A stretch of DNA of 64,000 nt. Origin: Phycomyces blakesleeanus NRRL 1555(-) (taxonomy: Eukaryota; Mucoromycota; Mucoromycetes; Mucorales; Phycomycetaceae). The stretch lies in contig NW_017265135.1 in NCBI RefSeq assembly GCF_001638985.1, forward strand, positions 611,223-675,222, read 5' to 3'. The notes beneath the pieces were generated by a model, which worked only from the letters and a program-made list of their open reading frames with translations, made no database searches and was not told where the DNA came from. Position 1 is the first letter of the stretch. Each line of letters opens with the position of its first letter. Of the stretch, positions 1-11,190 are shown piece after piece. The translations under genes and the position numbers were made by a program.

Positions 1-51
1 ATGAGTACAATATACATTAAAGCAATTATTGTCATTTGGCTTTTTTTTTAC

Positions 52-1490
52 CATTGATCACACCATATCGGTTCTTTCGTCCTCGAACTGCCTTTCCATC
101 AATAATCACATTTCTCTCGGATCCAACAATTGCAAAGGGGAGTAATTCCTATTTCAACCAGAATCAACTCAGTTTACAAATGTACGTTGCTGCACACAAA
201 AGTACAAAGACAACGATATAGACTTTCCAATTGAATTGAATTTTATTTTTTGTTTTGAACTTACGCGAATACTTTCATTCAAGGCCTGTTCCTGCTCATC
301 ATCCTCATCACTCTCATAAGGATACAGCTTGATGTTGTGGAATACTAATTCAGCCTTGATCTATTGAAACAAATATACAGTAATTAGTCAAGAGTATGTT
401 GGAGTACGACGGGATATCTTACTCTTTGCTTAAAAGCTTGACGTTCTTCCAAAGTCAAGGAGTCTGACTTGGCAATTACAGGTACCACATTAACTACTTC
501 TGACAACTTTTTCAGGACGACAATATCGATTGGCTTGAGACTATTTTAGGCACACAATGGAAATCAATCAATAAATAAAAGGATGAGAGCACATATCAAA
601 TTTTTCGTTTAAATAACTTACGCATGGCCGGTAGGACCGATAAAGAATAGGCAGCAGTGTACTCTACTGTCTTGAATATAGCGATCACGGGTAGCAGTGA
701 GTTCCTTTCGAAGGTAGGCAGAGTGTTGGTCCTTGATGTACTTGATAATTGGCTCCCAGCTAAAGTTTTTTTTTTAAAAAAAAGATAATAATAATCAATA
801 AAGTCTTTCTATTATTATTTTGGTATTGACATTGCTGCTGTTCTATTGTATGTAAATCTCACCAGTTCTCATTGTTCACTTGGTCTCCATAGCCAGGGGT
901 GTCGACGATGTTTAGTCTCAGACGGACTCCGTGTTCCTCGATCACTGCATATTTATACATGGTTCAAAAGGAGAAATAGCATTAAGCATCTCTCTTTCTC
1001 TCTCTTTCTTTCTTTAGTAGAAAATAAACATACGGTGGGATACTGTCTGGATTTCTGTTGTCTGTCTAGGGGGTTCGTCTGCAGCCAAACGAGCCTTGCT
1101 TTCAATCAGATGGGATGCAAAGATTGTATTAACAAGGGTGGACTTGCCCAGTCCAGATTGACCTAAGAGACAACCAAAAGAAGGGGGTTTATACCTCTTT
1201 TATTTAGTTTCTCTCTCTCTCTTTTTAAATCAATACACTTTTAGTGTATATATAAGATTTTTTTTTAAAAAAAGGCTCACCAACAACCATGACATTGAAA
1301 TGGAACCCTCTTTTGAGAAGTTTCTTTTCAATTTGTTGGGTAATAGTATCAAATCCAACATAGTTGTCAAGAGCAGCCTGATTGAATAATAATAAAGAAA
1401 TCATTTCAGTTTGTTTTGTATTGTATATTATGTTAATTATATATTTATATTTACAGCAGCTGGTTCAGAGTTTAGTGTATTGGATGACAT
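52..1490 (-). CDS. CDC10: Septin, Cdc10-type (partial, 3' end beyond window)
   Basis: Septins are GTP-binding proteins that assemble into filaments and rings at the cortex, septum and hyphal tip. Eight exons can be placed: 1490-1455, 1377-1281, 1162-1034, 944-863, 759-622, 540-423, 360-265 and 148-52; the last ends at a donor, so the final exon(s) lie left of base 1. The 264 residues present start [12 protein letters not shown]. They include YVGFDTIT before the GTPase domain, the P-loop GQSGLGKS (about residues 45-52), the switch II motif DTPGYGD, the G4 motif AKSD, and the septin-unique stretch around [10 protein letters not shown]. The short N-terminus and the YVGFDTIT/P-loop context fit Cdc10 better than Cdc3, Cdc11 or Cdc12. 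All introns are GT-AG; two hold T-tract/A-tract palindromes. A purine-rich GAA/GGA tract lies upstream of the ATG. Confidence 0.93.
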
Positions 1491-2211
1491 GATTAATGGA
1501 GGATATAAATGATTTTGGAGAAAAAATATAGATATAAAGAAGAAGAAGAAGAGGAGGAGGAGGAAGAGCCAATTTTAATAACTTGTTATATAAAAACAAA
1601 ATAAAAAAAGGAGACTAGACCCTCACTGAGGGGGATGAGAAAGGGATGGAGGGAGGGAAGAGAAGAGAAGGAGGGGGGTGAATACAAGAACCAAAATTCA
1701 GGAACCACACCAAAAATAAAGACAGAAAGAGATAAGGGAGCTTAGTTAGACAGCTGGAATGCAAGTCAAAGAAAAGAAGTAATTATGTATTTAGTCTATT
1801 AAATATATTAGTATATATTCTATATCTTGTGTCTATATTGACTAGCACTTCTTTATCCAATCATTAAAAAATAAAAGATTGTATTGTTTAAAGGTGTCCA
1901 TGTCCTATAGCTCAACTTCTTCAGTCTCTTTGGCAATGGACAGATTGTCAAAAATGTAGGGTTTTAAAACAGTCACATACCAATTATTATTGGCCAATAC
2001 TTTGAACAGACACTTTTAAATTTAAAAAAAAGCATACATGTTGAAATCCTTTGCTTAAAGCCAAATAAGCAGACAAATATATAAAGATTCGAACGAAAAG
2101 ATTATTTTTTCTTAGAGACAATTTTATTTTAGGATTTTTAATAAAGTAAGAGAAAATAACAGAGCCAGCTGTTTGTCTAGTAATTAATAGAAAAAAGAAA
2201 GATCTAACTAT
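1491..2211. other. Intergenic, septin / thaumatin-like gene
   Basis: Contains the purine-rich septin leader (about 1540-1570), G-rich stretches at 1620-1680 and AT-rich sequence. On the minus strand, 2018-1913 reads open for 35 codons to a stop after a possible acceptor (CLFKVLANNNWYVTVL is part of it). I could not link it to an upstream exon, so it is not called as a gene. Confidence 0.5.
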
Positions 2212-2838
2212 TTAGCAAAGATTGACAGTGTATCCGGTGGCCTTGCAGGAGTACATGGAAGTGCTATCATCGGTAGAGTAGGAGTAAGCTTCGGGACAGG
2301 CTGCCTTGACAGCAGCAGCATATTCTGAGTCGTCGCAATCTTTGCAGCTGCTTTCACATCCAACCACATTGCCATCGGCGTCCTTGACTTGGGCATCTGT
2401 GGGACAGGCGGGCAAGTTTGAGCAGGTTGGAGTACCACAGCTTTGACCAGATCCGGACATGCCGTTGGGAGAAATTGACATGCCAACATTGTAACCGTCG
2501 ACTAGCGAGATATCATAAAAGTCATCGCCGTTAGCACCATTGAGGAGAAACTCGGCCAGGGAAGCAGGTGCAGATGCGTTGCAGTCGGTGGAGCCAGTGC
2601 ATTCTTTACGGGCCCAGATACGGCCTCCCCAGTTAGAGGCAACCTGGATGTCAGTGGAAGAACCTGAGGCGAGTACGGATCCATCTCCATTGGAAGTCTG
2701 ATCATTTGTCAATTGGTTGACCTGGACATCATAAGAGCAGGAGTTGGTAACAGTAATGGTAACACCACTAGTAGGAGCACTTGAGCCGAGACCAGCAAGG
2801 GCAGCAAGGCAGAAAACGACAGCAGAGGAAGTGTACAT
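2212..2838 (-). CDS. Small secreted thaumatin-like protein
   Basis: Predicted 208-residue secreted protein of the thaumatin/PR-5 family. In fungi such proteins are found in the wall or medium and some bind or cleave beta-glucans; activity here is not known. The first ~20 residues (MYTSSAVVFCLAALAGLGSS) are a signal peptide. The mature part has the family's N-terminal TVTNSC start and many cysteines, and ends with ACPEAYSYSTDD followed by the terminal cysteines, the classic thaumatin signature. At about 190 mature residues it is a small thaumatin. The start chosen is the Met directly before the signal peptide; the frame is open 30 codons further upstream, but that extension is not signal-like and lies in the leader downstream of the TATA box. 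No introns. A TATA box lies about 100 bp upstream. Confidence 0.88.
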   Translation of the reverse strand: MYTSSAVVFCLAALAGLGSSAPTSGVTITVTNSCSYDVQVNQLTNDQTSNGDGSVLASGSSTDIQVASNWGGRIWARKECTGSTDCNASAPASLAEFLLNGANGDDFYDISLVDGYNVGMSISPNGMSGSGQSCGTPTCSNLPACPTDAQVKDADGNVVGCESSCKDCDDSEYAAAVKAACPEAYSYSTDDSTSMYSCKATGYTVNLC

Positions 2839-2935
2839 GATAGAATAAAAGAGTGGTAGTAGTAGTGGTGTTGTTTGGAGATGGAAAGAGTGAGTGGTTG
2901 ATGATGAGAAGAAAAAACCAGTTCCCAAGTGCCCG

Positions 2936-2943
2936 TATTTATA
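2936..2943 (-). promoter_or_regulatory. TATA box of the thaumatin-like gene
   Basis: TATAAATA on the minus strand, 98 bp upstream of the chosen ATG at 2838 and followed by a short GC-richer stretch. It supports the downstream Met as the start. This is a sequence match only. Confidence 0.55.
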
Positions 2944-3160
2944 CCCAAAATGAACTTGAGATTCTACATTATACTTTTGATACGTTGTCTATTTGATAGG
3001 TAGTAGCGGGTATAAGTCTCACAATCTTGGCAGTTTATCTTTTTTGACTTGTAAAAAAAAAATAGTAAAACGAGAATGATGATGATGATGTATTTCAGGT
3101 ACACTATAGCTTAACTGTACGATTGTGTATGGTCAAAAAAAATTGAAGTTAAAGTGTATA

Positions 3161-3216
3161 GTACAGTACAGTACAGTACAGTACAGTACAGTACAGTACA
3201 GTACAGTACAGTACAG
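3161..3216. repeat. (GTACA)n microsatellite
   Basis: Eleven near-perfect tandem GTACA units. Single or double copies of GTACAG/CTGTAC also occur elsewhere (near 3488, 16302 and 23260). Confidence 0.95.
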
Positions 3217-4563
3217 TTAATCTAAGAGTCAGAAAAAAAAAAGATAAAATCTTGGCTTCAGGGACTATGATTATATTAATCATCGTTTGAAACCTAAAGT
3301 CTATTCAGGAACTGAGTGAAGGTTGGCTTTGTTTCAGAGTTTCAATTTCGGTATTCGTTAAATTTTAAGAGATTTCTTTTTCTTTTTTTTAAAAAAAATT
3401 CTCAAGTGAAATATATTACAGATCTACAACCAATTATGTCAATGACCTGACACTAAAAGCTAAAATGTTTATCCTCTGTAGTGATTGTACAGTACGATGT
3501 TATATATCCAGAGCCAAGGATTATTACCATTGGTACCAATAATAAAAATGACGAAGAAACAAATGAGCCTGCAATAGAAGTTCCGCAAAACTGGGAAAAA
3601 TGGTGCTATTTGATTCTGAATTATTATAAACAAATTGAGAAAAAGAGACTATTCTTTATACTGATTGTGACTCAGGGTTCAGTTATTAGACAAAGAAGAT
3701 ACCACATAAAGATTTATAGTATAGACTATAGCAATTATCCCCGCCTTTGGTTCAATGGGTCAACTTTGTGCTTCTATTGAATAATTGCATCATAGAGGTG
3801 TAATCAAATGTCCTGTGTGTATAATGACTGTTTCAAAATGATAGACGGTTGCTGCGAGAGAGAATTGCGCAATTGAATGATTATTTGGATAAGTTAATAT
3901 GATGATAGAAAATAATTAATTCTAGTGGTAATATTATATATGTGTGTGTGTGTGTGTCCTACATAGCCTGGCTGGTTCGTGCGGCCTCATCGGCAATTGC
4001 CTTTTATGTCCAAGGTTGGCGTGGTGGTAGATCAACATATTACACAACAGCAGATGTGGAAAAGCCTATTTGATCCCCTTTAAACACGTTTATTTATTTG
4101 GTTATTATTGTCTCTTAAACTAGTCTATAGAATATATATATCACGTAAGCACTGATTAATATTTGTATTATATTGGATTTTCTTTTTGAAGTGATATGTA
4201 GATTGAGGTATAAGCATGTAATGCCCAGCATACTGCAGGGTTGGTTTCCCTTCAACCCGGTTTATTAACCATGCCAGTAACTTGTCATTCAAAATAACGT
4301 GGCCATATATTCTTTATTTTTATTTTTTTGCACAATTATACTTGAATAATTATTATATATTTCTTCTCAATACCCATAAACGTCCTTTACATCTATATAT
4401 CTTTCTCTCATCGTTACTCTCTTTCGATTTTTATTTCACTCCCTTATATCCCCTTCTTAGCCAAAACTATATATTATCCTTTTAGTCTACAAGTTATTGA
4501 TCATTAACTGGTGCAACCATTGTTTTGACACACCTATATGACAGTATTAATAATTGCATACCC

Positions 4564-4695
4564 GTGTGTCTGCGTGTCTGCGTGTCTGCGTGTCTGCGTG
4601 TCTGCGTGTCTGCGTGTCTGCGTGTCTACATGTCTGCATGTCTGCATGTCTGTGTGCCTGTGTGCCTGTGTGCCTGTGTGCCTGTGTGTCTGTGT
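4564..4695. repeat. GTGTCTGC minisatellite
   Basis: Tandem 8-bp GTGTCTGC units that drift into CATGTCTG and then GTGTGCCT variants. An open frame through it is only repeat translation. Confidence 0.9.
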
Positions 4696-5072
4696 GCGCA
4701 TACACACACATTAGTGTCTAATATATATATAATATATAATATATCAAAGTAGCAAAATTAATAATGAAAAATTAATCATTTATTTTACTTTGTGCACATC
4801 TTCTTCTTCCTTTACTTCTTTTTGCTTGTGTTTTGTGCCTCTTCCTTTTTTATGTATAAAAATCATAGATATATACCCATTTCTCTCAATTAGATAAAGA
4901 CAGTTAAAAGATTTACATATTTACATATCTACATATCTACATACCTACATACCTATAGATAAAGATATATACTGGAGATTTCGTTAACCATTCCATTTCA
5001 TTTCATTTCCTTTATCTTTTTTTTATACATCTACACTTATTTTTTTTCGCTCATTTATATCCTCCGCCCTCC

Positions 5073-5082
<10 letters not shown>

Positions 5083-5132
<50 letters not shown>

Positions 5133-5133
5133 T
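5083..5133. repeat. (TTTA)n microsatellite
   Basis: About a dozen tandem TTTA units, followed by other AT-rich simple sequence, roughly 210 bp upstream of the Boi start. Confidence 0.95.
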
Positions 5134-5344
5134 TTTTTCTCTATTATTATTTTTATTTTTACCACTACCATTATTAATATTTTTATTAATATTTTTTTAT
5201 TAATATTAGTATTAATATTAATATTCTTCTTCTCCTCCTTCTTACTCTTCTTCTTCTTTAATTCAATTCGATTCACTTTGTCTTTGCTGCTTATATACCT
5301 TTAATTTTACTTTTTATTTTTATTTTTATGAATCCAAACGTCTC

Positions 5345-8300
5345 ATGGCTGGCTCCGAGACTGTCTATGGAATCCATCATTTCGACGCTGAGAATGACGA
5401 CGAGATCTCATTCTCGGTAGGAGAACCTTTGATTGTAATCCAGCGAGATGACGGCTATGACGATGGATGGTGGCATGTAAGCAAAACCATATAAAATACA
5501 TACACAATCACACTCCACTCTCGACCGACAACCTCATCAATCTACTATAATAATCTGTTAGGGTCGTAATGCTCTTGGTCAGATTGGCCTTTTCCCCGTA
5601 AACTACACTTCTCCAATCCCGCTCATAAACACACCCATAAACACACCCATAAACACACACGCAGATACAACCATTCATACCACGTCTTTGCCCACACCTT
5701 CTACATCCAATCAACTTCAAAAACCAGCTAATCCTCGAGTAGACTCATCTCCAACCATAACACGCCCAAACCACATGTCACACCCTTCTATTGATCGAAC
5801 TGACGAGGCATCTTCAATTCCTCAATCAGCTCGCATGTCACAACCATTCTCTACTCGACCGGACCAACCAATTTCACATCAAAACTATTCTTATCCCACA
5901 AAACTTCCCAGCCCTGTTGTCCGTCCAGAATCCATATCTCCTCCACATTCACATTCTAGTACCACCACAACTCCAAATACAACCCCACCTGTGACTACTC
6001 ATCAACCGTCCTTAAGAAATACCCAAAAGACCTTCTCGGATAGTATGGCGCATCCAGCCATTGCTAACACAAATCCAGAAGATTGGTCTGTAGATCAGGT
6101 AGGCATTTGGCTCGAAGCAATGCAATTCGGCCAAGTGGTTCACATCTTTAAAGGTAAATAATCCTTTTTTTATTAAATTTCCATTTTTTTTTATTTTTAT
6201 CTATTTATCTATCTGTTTTTATGGATACACAGCTCCTTTTTGAGCCTTTCTTCTGTTAAATATACATAGATACATACATATTTTTATCTTGCATTCACTC
6301 AACATAATTTCAAACACGAGCATTTTTTTTGTAACTCATAAAATGAATCAATGTGTAGCACAAGAAATCAGCGGTGATATTCTACTTGAGCTCACGATCG
6401 AATCACTCAAAGAGCTGGACATCAACACATTTGGAAAGCGATTCAAGATTCATAGCGCCATTAATGCCCTGCGCGAAGAAAGGAGCCGTCAAGAAGGAGG
6501 AGGGGTAAGGGTAAGGATTCTGAAATATGGATAGTTTTTTTAAATAAAAAGAAGGGGGGATAGAAAGGGAAGGTTCAATGAACATGCTTTTCACAACACT
6601 AAGAGCAAATGAAAAAAAAAAAACTTTTTGTATTAATATCGTTGTACCGGATTTTCCTATAATTATTATTCTTTGATCAGGCCATTACTCCGATACGGAA
6701 CCTTACCGAGAGCCCGCCACCACAGCGCCAATCGTCGTCCAAGCATTCACGAACCACATCTATGTCCGAAAGATACCATACCCAGAGTAGAGATTTTGGA
6801 CACAAAAATGTTCCAAGCCAGGATACCGATAGTGGCAGAACAAGTATAGGATACAGCAGACCAGAGATGATGGAATCTGGTGTCTCTCAAAGTGACTTTG
6901 AACCTCGTCGACTAGCAACATCCTCCTCTTTCCAACCTCCCTCTAAAAACACCAACTCTATTACTTCTATTACTACAACTGACCACCCAGTCAACGATAC
7001 CATCATTCATGCTCATCAATCTACCCGAGACTTCCCTCAAATTAGAAGGTAAAAATAACAATAATAACAATAACAGTACTTTATTTATTGAAAGAAAGAG
7101 AGCAACAAAAAAACATGATTTTAATTTAATTAAACTATTTGATCTTGATTCTCTTCTAGTCGCTCTGATTCCATGAGAAGTTCATTCTTCCCAACCGGAA
7201 AACCTCAGTCTATTCTGCCAGTCGATTCTCGTTCTTCTATGGACAGCATAAATCAACGGACACGATATTCGGATGGTAGTGTGGCCCCAGACATGGAAGG
7301 CTGGCTCCACAAACAAAGCGACAAATACAGAACGTGGAACAAACGATGGTTTGTTCTTAAAGGCTATAATCTATTCTACTTCAAGAGCCCTACGGTAAAT
7401 ATTTAAATCTAGATCATTTTTACTTTACCTTATTTTATTTTAGTAATTGTTGTAGGTGAGAAGAAATATATTTATATATAAAAAAATACTTACAATACTT
7501 TGGCAATAGGATGTACGTATGAAGGGCATTATCAATCTTCGAGGCTACAAAATCATCTTGGACGAAAATATTCATGCCGGAAAATATTCATTCAAAGCTC
7601 AACATGATACAGAACGCACGTTTTATTTTCACACTGATACAGAAAATAGCATGCGTGCCTGGCTCAAAACCCTCATTAAGGCCACAATTTCTAGAGACTA
7701 CAAAGGTAAATTTTGAATTACAATAATATATTTATATGCATATGCATATGCGCATGTACATGCCCATGTCCATGCACATGCACATTTACACTTACACTTA
7801 CATTTATATGTACACAGCTCCTGTCATGTCATCAAGTACAATCCCAACTGTCAGTCTCGATACTGCTAGAAGAATGAAACCTCGTCCTCCTTCGGTACTC
7901 CTGTACGCCAAAGAAAACCCACCGCCTATTCCGATGCAAACCATTCCACACTCCCCTACTGACTCATCCATACCTCCAATGACTCCACGTGCTGTCCCCT
8001 CCACACCACGAAGCGCCCGCCCACGTTCACAATCCTGCTCAGATCTCTCTTTTAACACCCACGACTCTGATTCAACAATTCGCCATCGCGTCCCTAGCCC
8101 GGACGTAAATCCGCTCCGCCCCTCCTACGACAGTCGCAAAGCATATCAGGATTCTGGGTTTAGCTACACTGCACGTTCGATGGCTATCTCGGCTACTCAG
8201 CCAAGTTTAATGTTTTACCAACCCTCGACCAATTCCACAACATCCTCATCTCCCCCAATAAGCACGGGGTCATCGAATACTCTGAACACCATTGTTACTG

Positions 8301-8989
8301 CTAGTGATTTAAATCCACCGAAATTGCCTAGTCAACCACAACCAAAATACTTGCCTGGTAGCAACCGATATAATGGTGATGACAGTAATACAGCAACATC
8401 AGCAACAGAAGAAGAAGAAGAAAGTGGTGGTGATGGTAACGACAACGACGACGGCGACTTGGCAGAATATCGACCGGGTGGACTGCGTCGCTTAACTGAA
8501 GAAAGTCAGACAAACGTGTCATTAATGATGCCAAAGGATCATGAGGACTGGAACTCTGCAGATTATATTGACTGGGTTAACCAGATAATCTACCACAAGC
8601 TCAATGACCTGACCGAGTTTCGTACGGGAGACATGTTGATTGAGTTACTTGAGAGTTTGAGTGGTAAAGAAGTCGAACGTTTACCTACTGGTGGTGGTGG
8701 TAGCAGTAGTAGTAATGGATCGACTGTATCGGCAAGTATGCACATGCTAGACAAAATTGTAGCTGCCTTCAAGTTTATGAGCCGCGAAGGAGTTGATATA
8801 GAGGGACGATTTACAATCAAAGATATATTTGGTGGCAATGAACAGAAGATTGTGGATATGTTGAGTGCTATCAAGACCTGGGTTGATTCATACCAAATCG
8901 TGAGTGCCAAGAAAGCTAGCGGTGGTACATTTGGTGCCAAGAATGATCGAGATGATTTGCGAGCTTGGGATGATGACATAAACTTTTAA
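5345..8989 (+). CDS. BOI: Boi-type polarity scaffold, SH3-SAM-PH-CH
   Basis: Homologue of yeast Boi1/Boi2 and fission-yeast Pob1, scaffolds at growth sites that link Cdc42, exocyst and formins. Exons: 5345-5476, 5562-6153, 6359-6504, 6681-7048, 7160-7394, 7510-7705, 7818-8989; 946 residues. Domains: SH3 at 1-60 (VYGIHHFDAENDDEISF to GLFPVNYTSP), SAM at about 214-285, split by an intron inside its first half, and PH at about 458-555 (MEGWLHKQSDKYRTWNKRWF). A calponin-homology-like domain at about 800-915 contains EFRTGDMLIELLESLSGKEV and IKDIFGGNEQKIVDML. Ser/Pro-rich linkers carry PxxP-type stretches. The ATG at 5345 is chosen because it is the one in the SH3 frame; an ATG at 5328 is out of frame. 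A CCCATAAACACA minisatellite is translated near 5616-5660 as NTPI repeats. Confidence 0.9.
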
Positions 8990-10354
8990 TATTATTATTA
9001 TTATTGCTAATAATATTAATATTAAATAAATAAGAAAAAAATAAGAAAGGAAATATGTATATTTAAGAATATATTATATACATATAGAATTTTTAAACCC
9101 ACAAGTTGAACTGTAAATAGATAAATATATAAACCCGACAATAATTGAAATTTATATCGAATTAAACTAAAATAAATGTGATATATCATCATTCTGGCCT
9201 ATTTCAATGCTTAGAAGGAATAAGTGTCACATAAGAGCGATCCAAGAGATGGGAGGAATCGCTAACGCTGTTAAGTCTTTATGACAATGAACAGAGTTCG
9301 ATAGTAGCCTCTCAACAGAAACCGGTCTATATATATATATAAACTTAATACTAAATGAAAATGAAGATGGGGTTTATGGGCATCTTTACTGAGTAAATGG
9401 GTATGGTTATACTTGTACCTATGAATTACAAGTTATCAGATATGCTTCTTTCTCTTTTGAGGATATACAGTAGCATACCAAGTGTTCTTGATTTGATTTA
9501 TTAATCCTTTTTCTTCTTCTTTTTGGATACAAGTATAATGCTTATCACCATAAAGAACGAGGTCAATCTTATACATTAGAAACAGATTTATTACAAGTTG
9601 ATATCAATTCATATGATTACATTTGGTGTGGACAGACTAAAGAGTTCAAAATCAAGTTGAAATATGCTTTAGAGCGGGTTTTTCAATGCCTTTTTTCCAT
9701 GTAGCATATCTCTTCAACCAAAATCATGCTCCTCTTCTCAATCCAATTGGCAATAGAAACAGACTAGCCAGCCAGAGTAGTTTGAACTTTCTTTCATTTT
9801 TGAACCTTTTAGCCTGTCCACACCAAGCATTCGTTCTGGAATTCCGACAACCAATACCAACTTGGACAATTAAAATGTTATAATTTGTAGAATGAATGTT
9901 CAACAAATGGTTGAAGGATGGTAATAAAAATCTGTGATTAGTATTTTTTTTTTAAAAAAAAAAAAGAACGAAAGAAAGAACAATAGACAGATAGAAATAC
10001 TAGAGGTTGAATTGGGTACGCAACCAACCTCAAAAATACATACACAATACATAATTTTCTCTCTTTCTCTCTCTCCTTATTTAAAGCACTAATTTATTTT
10101 TAACATACTTTGTTAGGGTAGTCAATAAATGCAAGGTCGGTTTAGATGGAATCATCAATTATTAAGAATAATACGCGCTCAGTAAAGGATTATATATATA
10201 TGTATGCATGTATGTATTTATGTATATATATACATTTTACACTTTAAATATATATTGCCATTTTGAAAAGCCGCCAAAGGTGGAGCCCAAAACGAGGAAC
10301 CTCTTGTAAAGACAAGTTCCTCCTCTTTCCGTATATCTCTAAGCGCGTTCAACT
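8990..10354. other. Intergenic, Boi / eL38
   Basis: AT-rich 1.36 kb with no supported gene. A 65-codon open frame at 9686 and its antisense are uninformative. A long T-tract/A-tract palindrome sits at about 9943-9963. The last 90 bp before the eL38 ATG are GC-richer and pyrimidine-rich, as expected for a ribosomal-protein promoter. Confidence 0.55.
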
Positions 10355-11190
10355 ATGGTAAGCCACGACAGTACCGATGAACACCGAGAAAAGATGGATG
10401 AATGAATGGATGAATTGGATGATCTGGATGGATGCATAATGGGACAATTTTACAATATTACAATTTATATTACAACCTGGTACATCATCCGAGATTCCAC
10501 ATTGGAATCATGTATTTTTTTTGGAAGAAAAAAAAAGCGAAGAATAAAAAAGAGCAGTACAGAACACATTGAATACGCACGCCTGTATACACAAGCATAC
10601 ATGTACATGTATATATTCACATGCACAAACACGCCGATAAATCAATGCCGACTAATGAAAAAGAATTTATGAAATTGCTCTAAGCATAAACGAAACAACT
10701 CAAGACAACAACAAGATTGCATATAGTTGAATTCCGTGTAGATCCATCACTTCAATTGTCTACACCCGATTCATTCATTCATTCATTCAAAAGACATCAA
10801 TTATAACAATGTTTATAATTTACTTACAATCGTAATTATTTTACAGCCTCAGCAAATTAAGGATATTAAGCAGTTCCTTGAGATCTCCCGCAGAAAGGAT
10901 GCCCGCTGTAAGTTTACGAAAAAAAGGGTAGAGACTTTGTTAAAATATGTGGACTAACTTTTTTTTTGCTTGGACGCAGCTGCTCGCATCAAGAAGAACG
11001 CTGATGCCACCAAGTTCAAGGTCAGATGCTCCCGTTACCTTTACACCCTTGTTGTCAAGGACCAGCAGAAGGCTCTGAAGCTTAGACAGTCCCTTCCCCC
11101 TAGTAAGTATTTTTGTGTTTTTTTTTGTGTTTGTGAAATGATAATTAATTCTCGGCATTTTTATTAGCTCTTGTTGTCTCCGAGATCTAA
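10355..11190 (+). CDS. RPL38: 60S ribosomal protein eL38
   Basis: Component of the large cytosolic ribosomal subunit. Four exons: 10355-10357, 10847-10907, 10980-11102, 11168-11190, giving 69 residues, the normal family length (about 70). The sequence contains [39 protein letters not shown] and [20 protein letters not shown] and matches the family from end to end. The first coding exon is only the ATG, followed at once by a 489-bp intron, the longest in the gene. The remaining introns are short. All are GT-AG. Confidence 0.96.

Larger units (their letters stand above)
2944..5344. other. Long intergenic spacer with simple repeats
   Basis: About 2.4 kb between divergent genes. It holds a GTACA array, GT runs near 3938-3957, a GTGTCTGC minisatellite, a TTTA array and pyrimidine-rich sequence just before the Boi start. 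A 99-codon open frame at 3481-3780 has no recognisable motif and skewed AT-rich composition; I do not call it a gene. Confidence 0.6.

Noticed and set aside
3481..3780. 99-codon open frame
   Set aside because: No motif, AT-driven composition, no splice partners and no visible regulatory context; treated as chance.
4525..4752. Cys/Val-rich 75-codon frame
   Set aside because: It is translation of the GTGTCTGC minisatellite.
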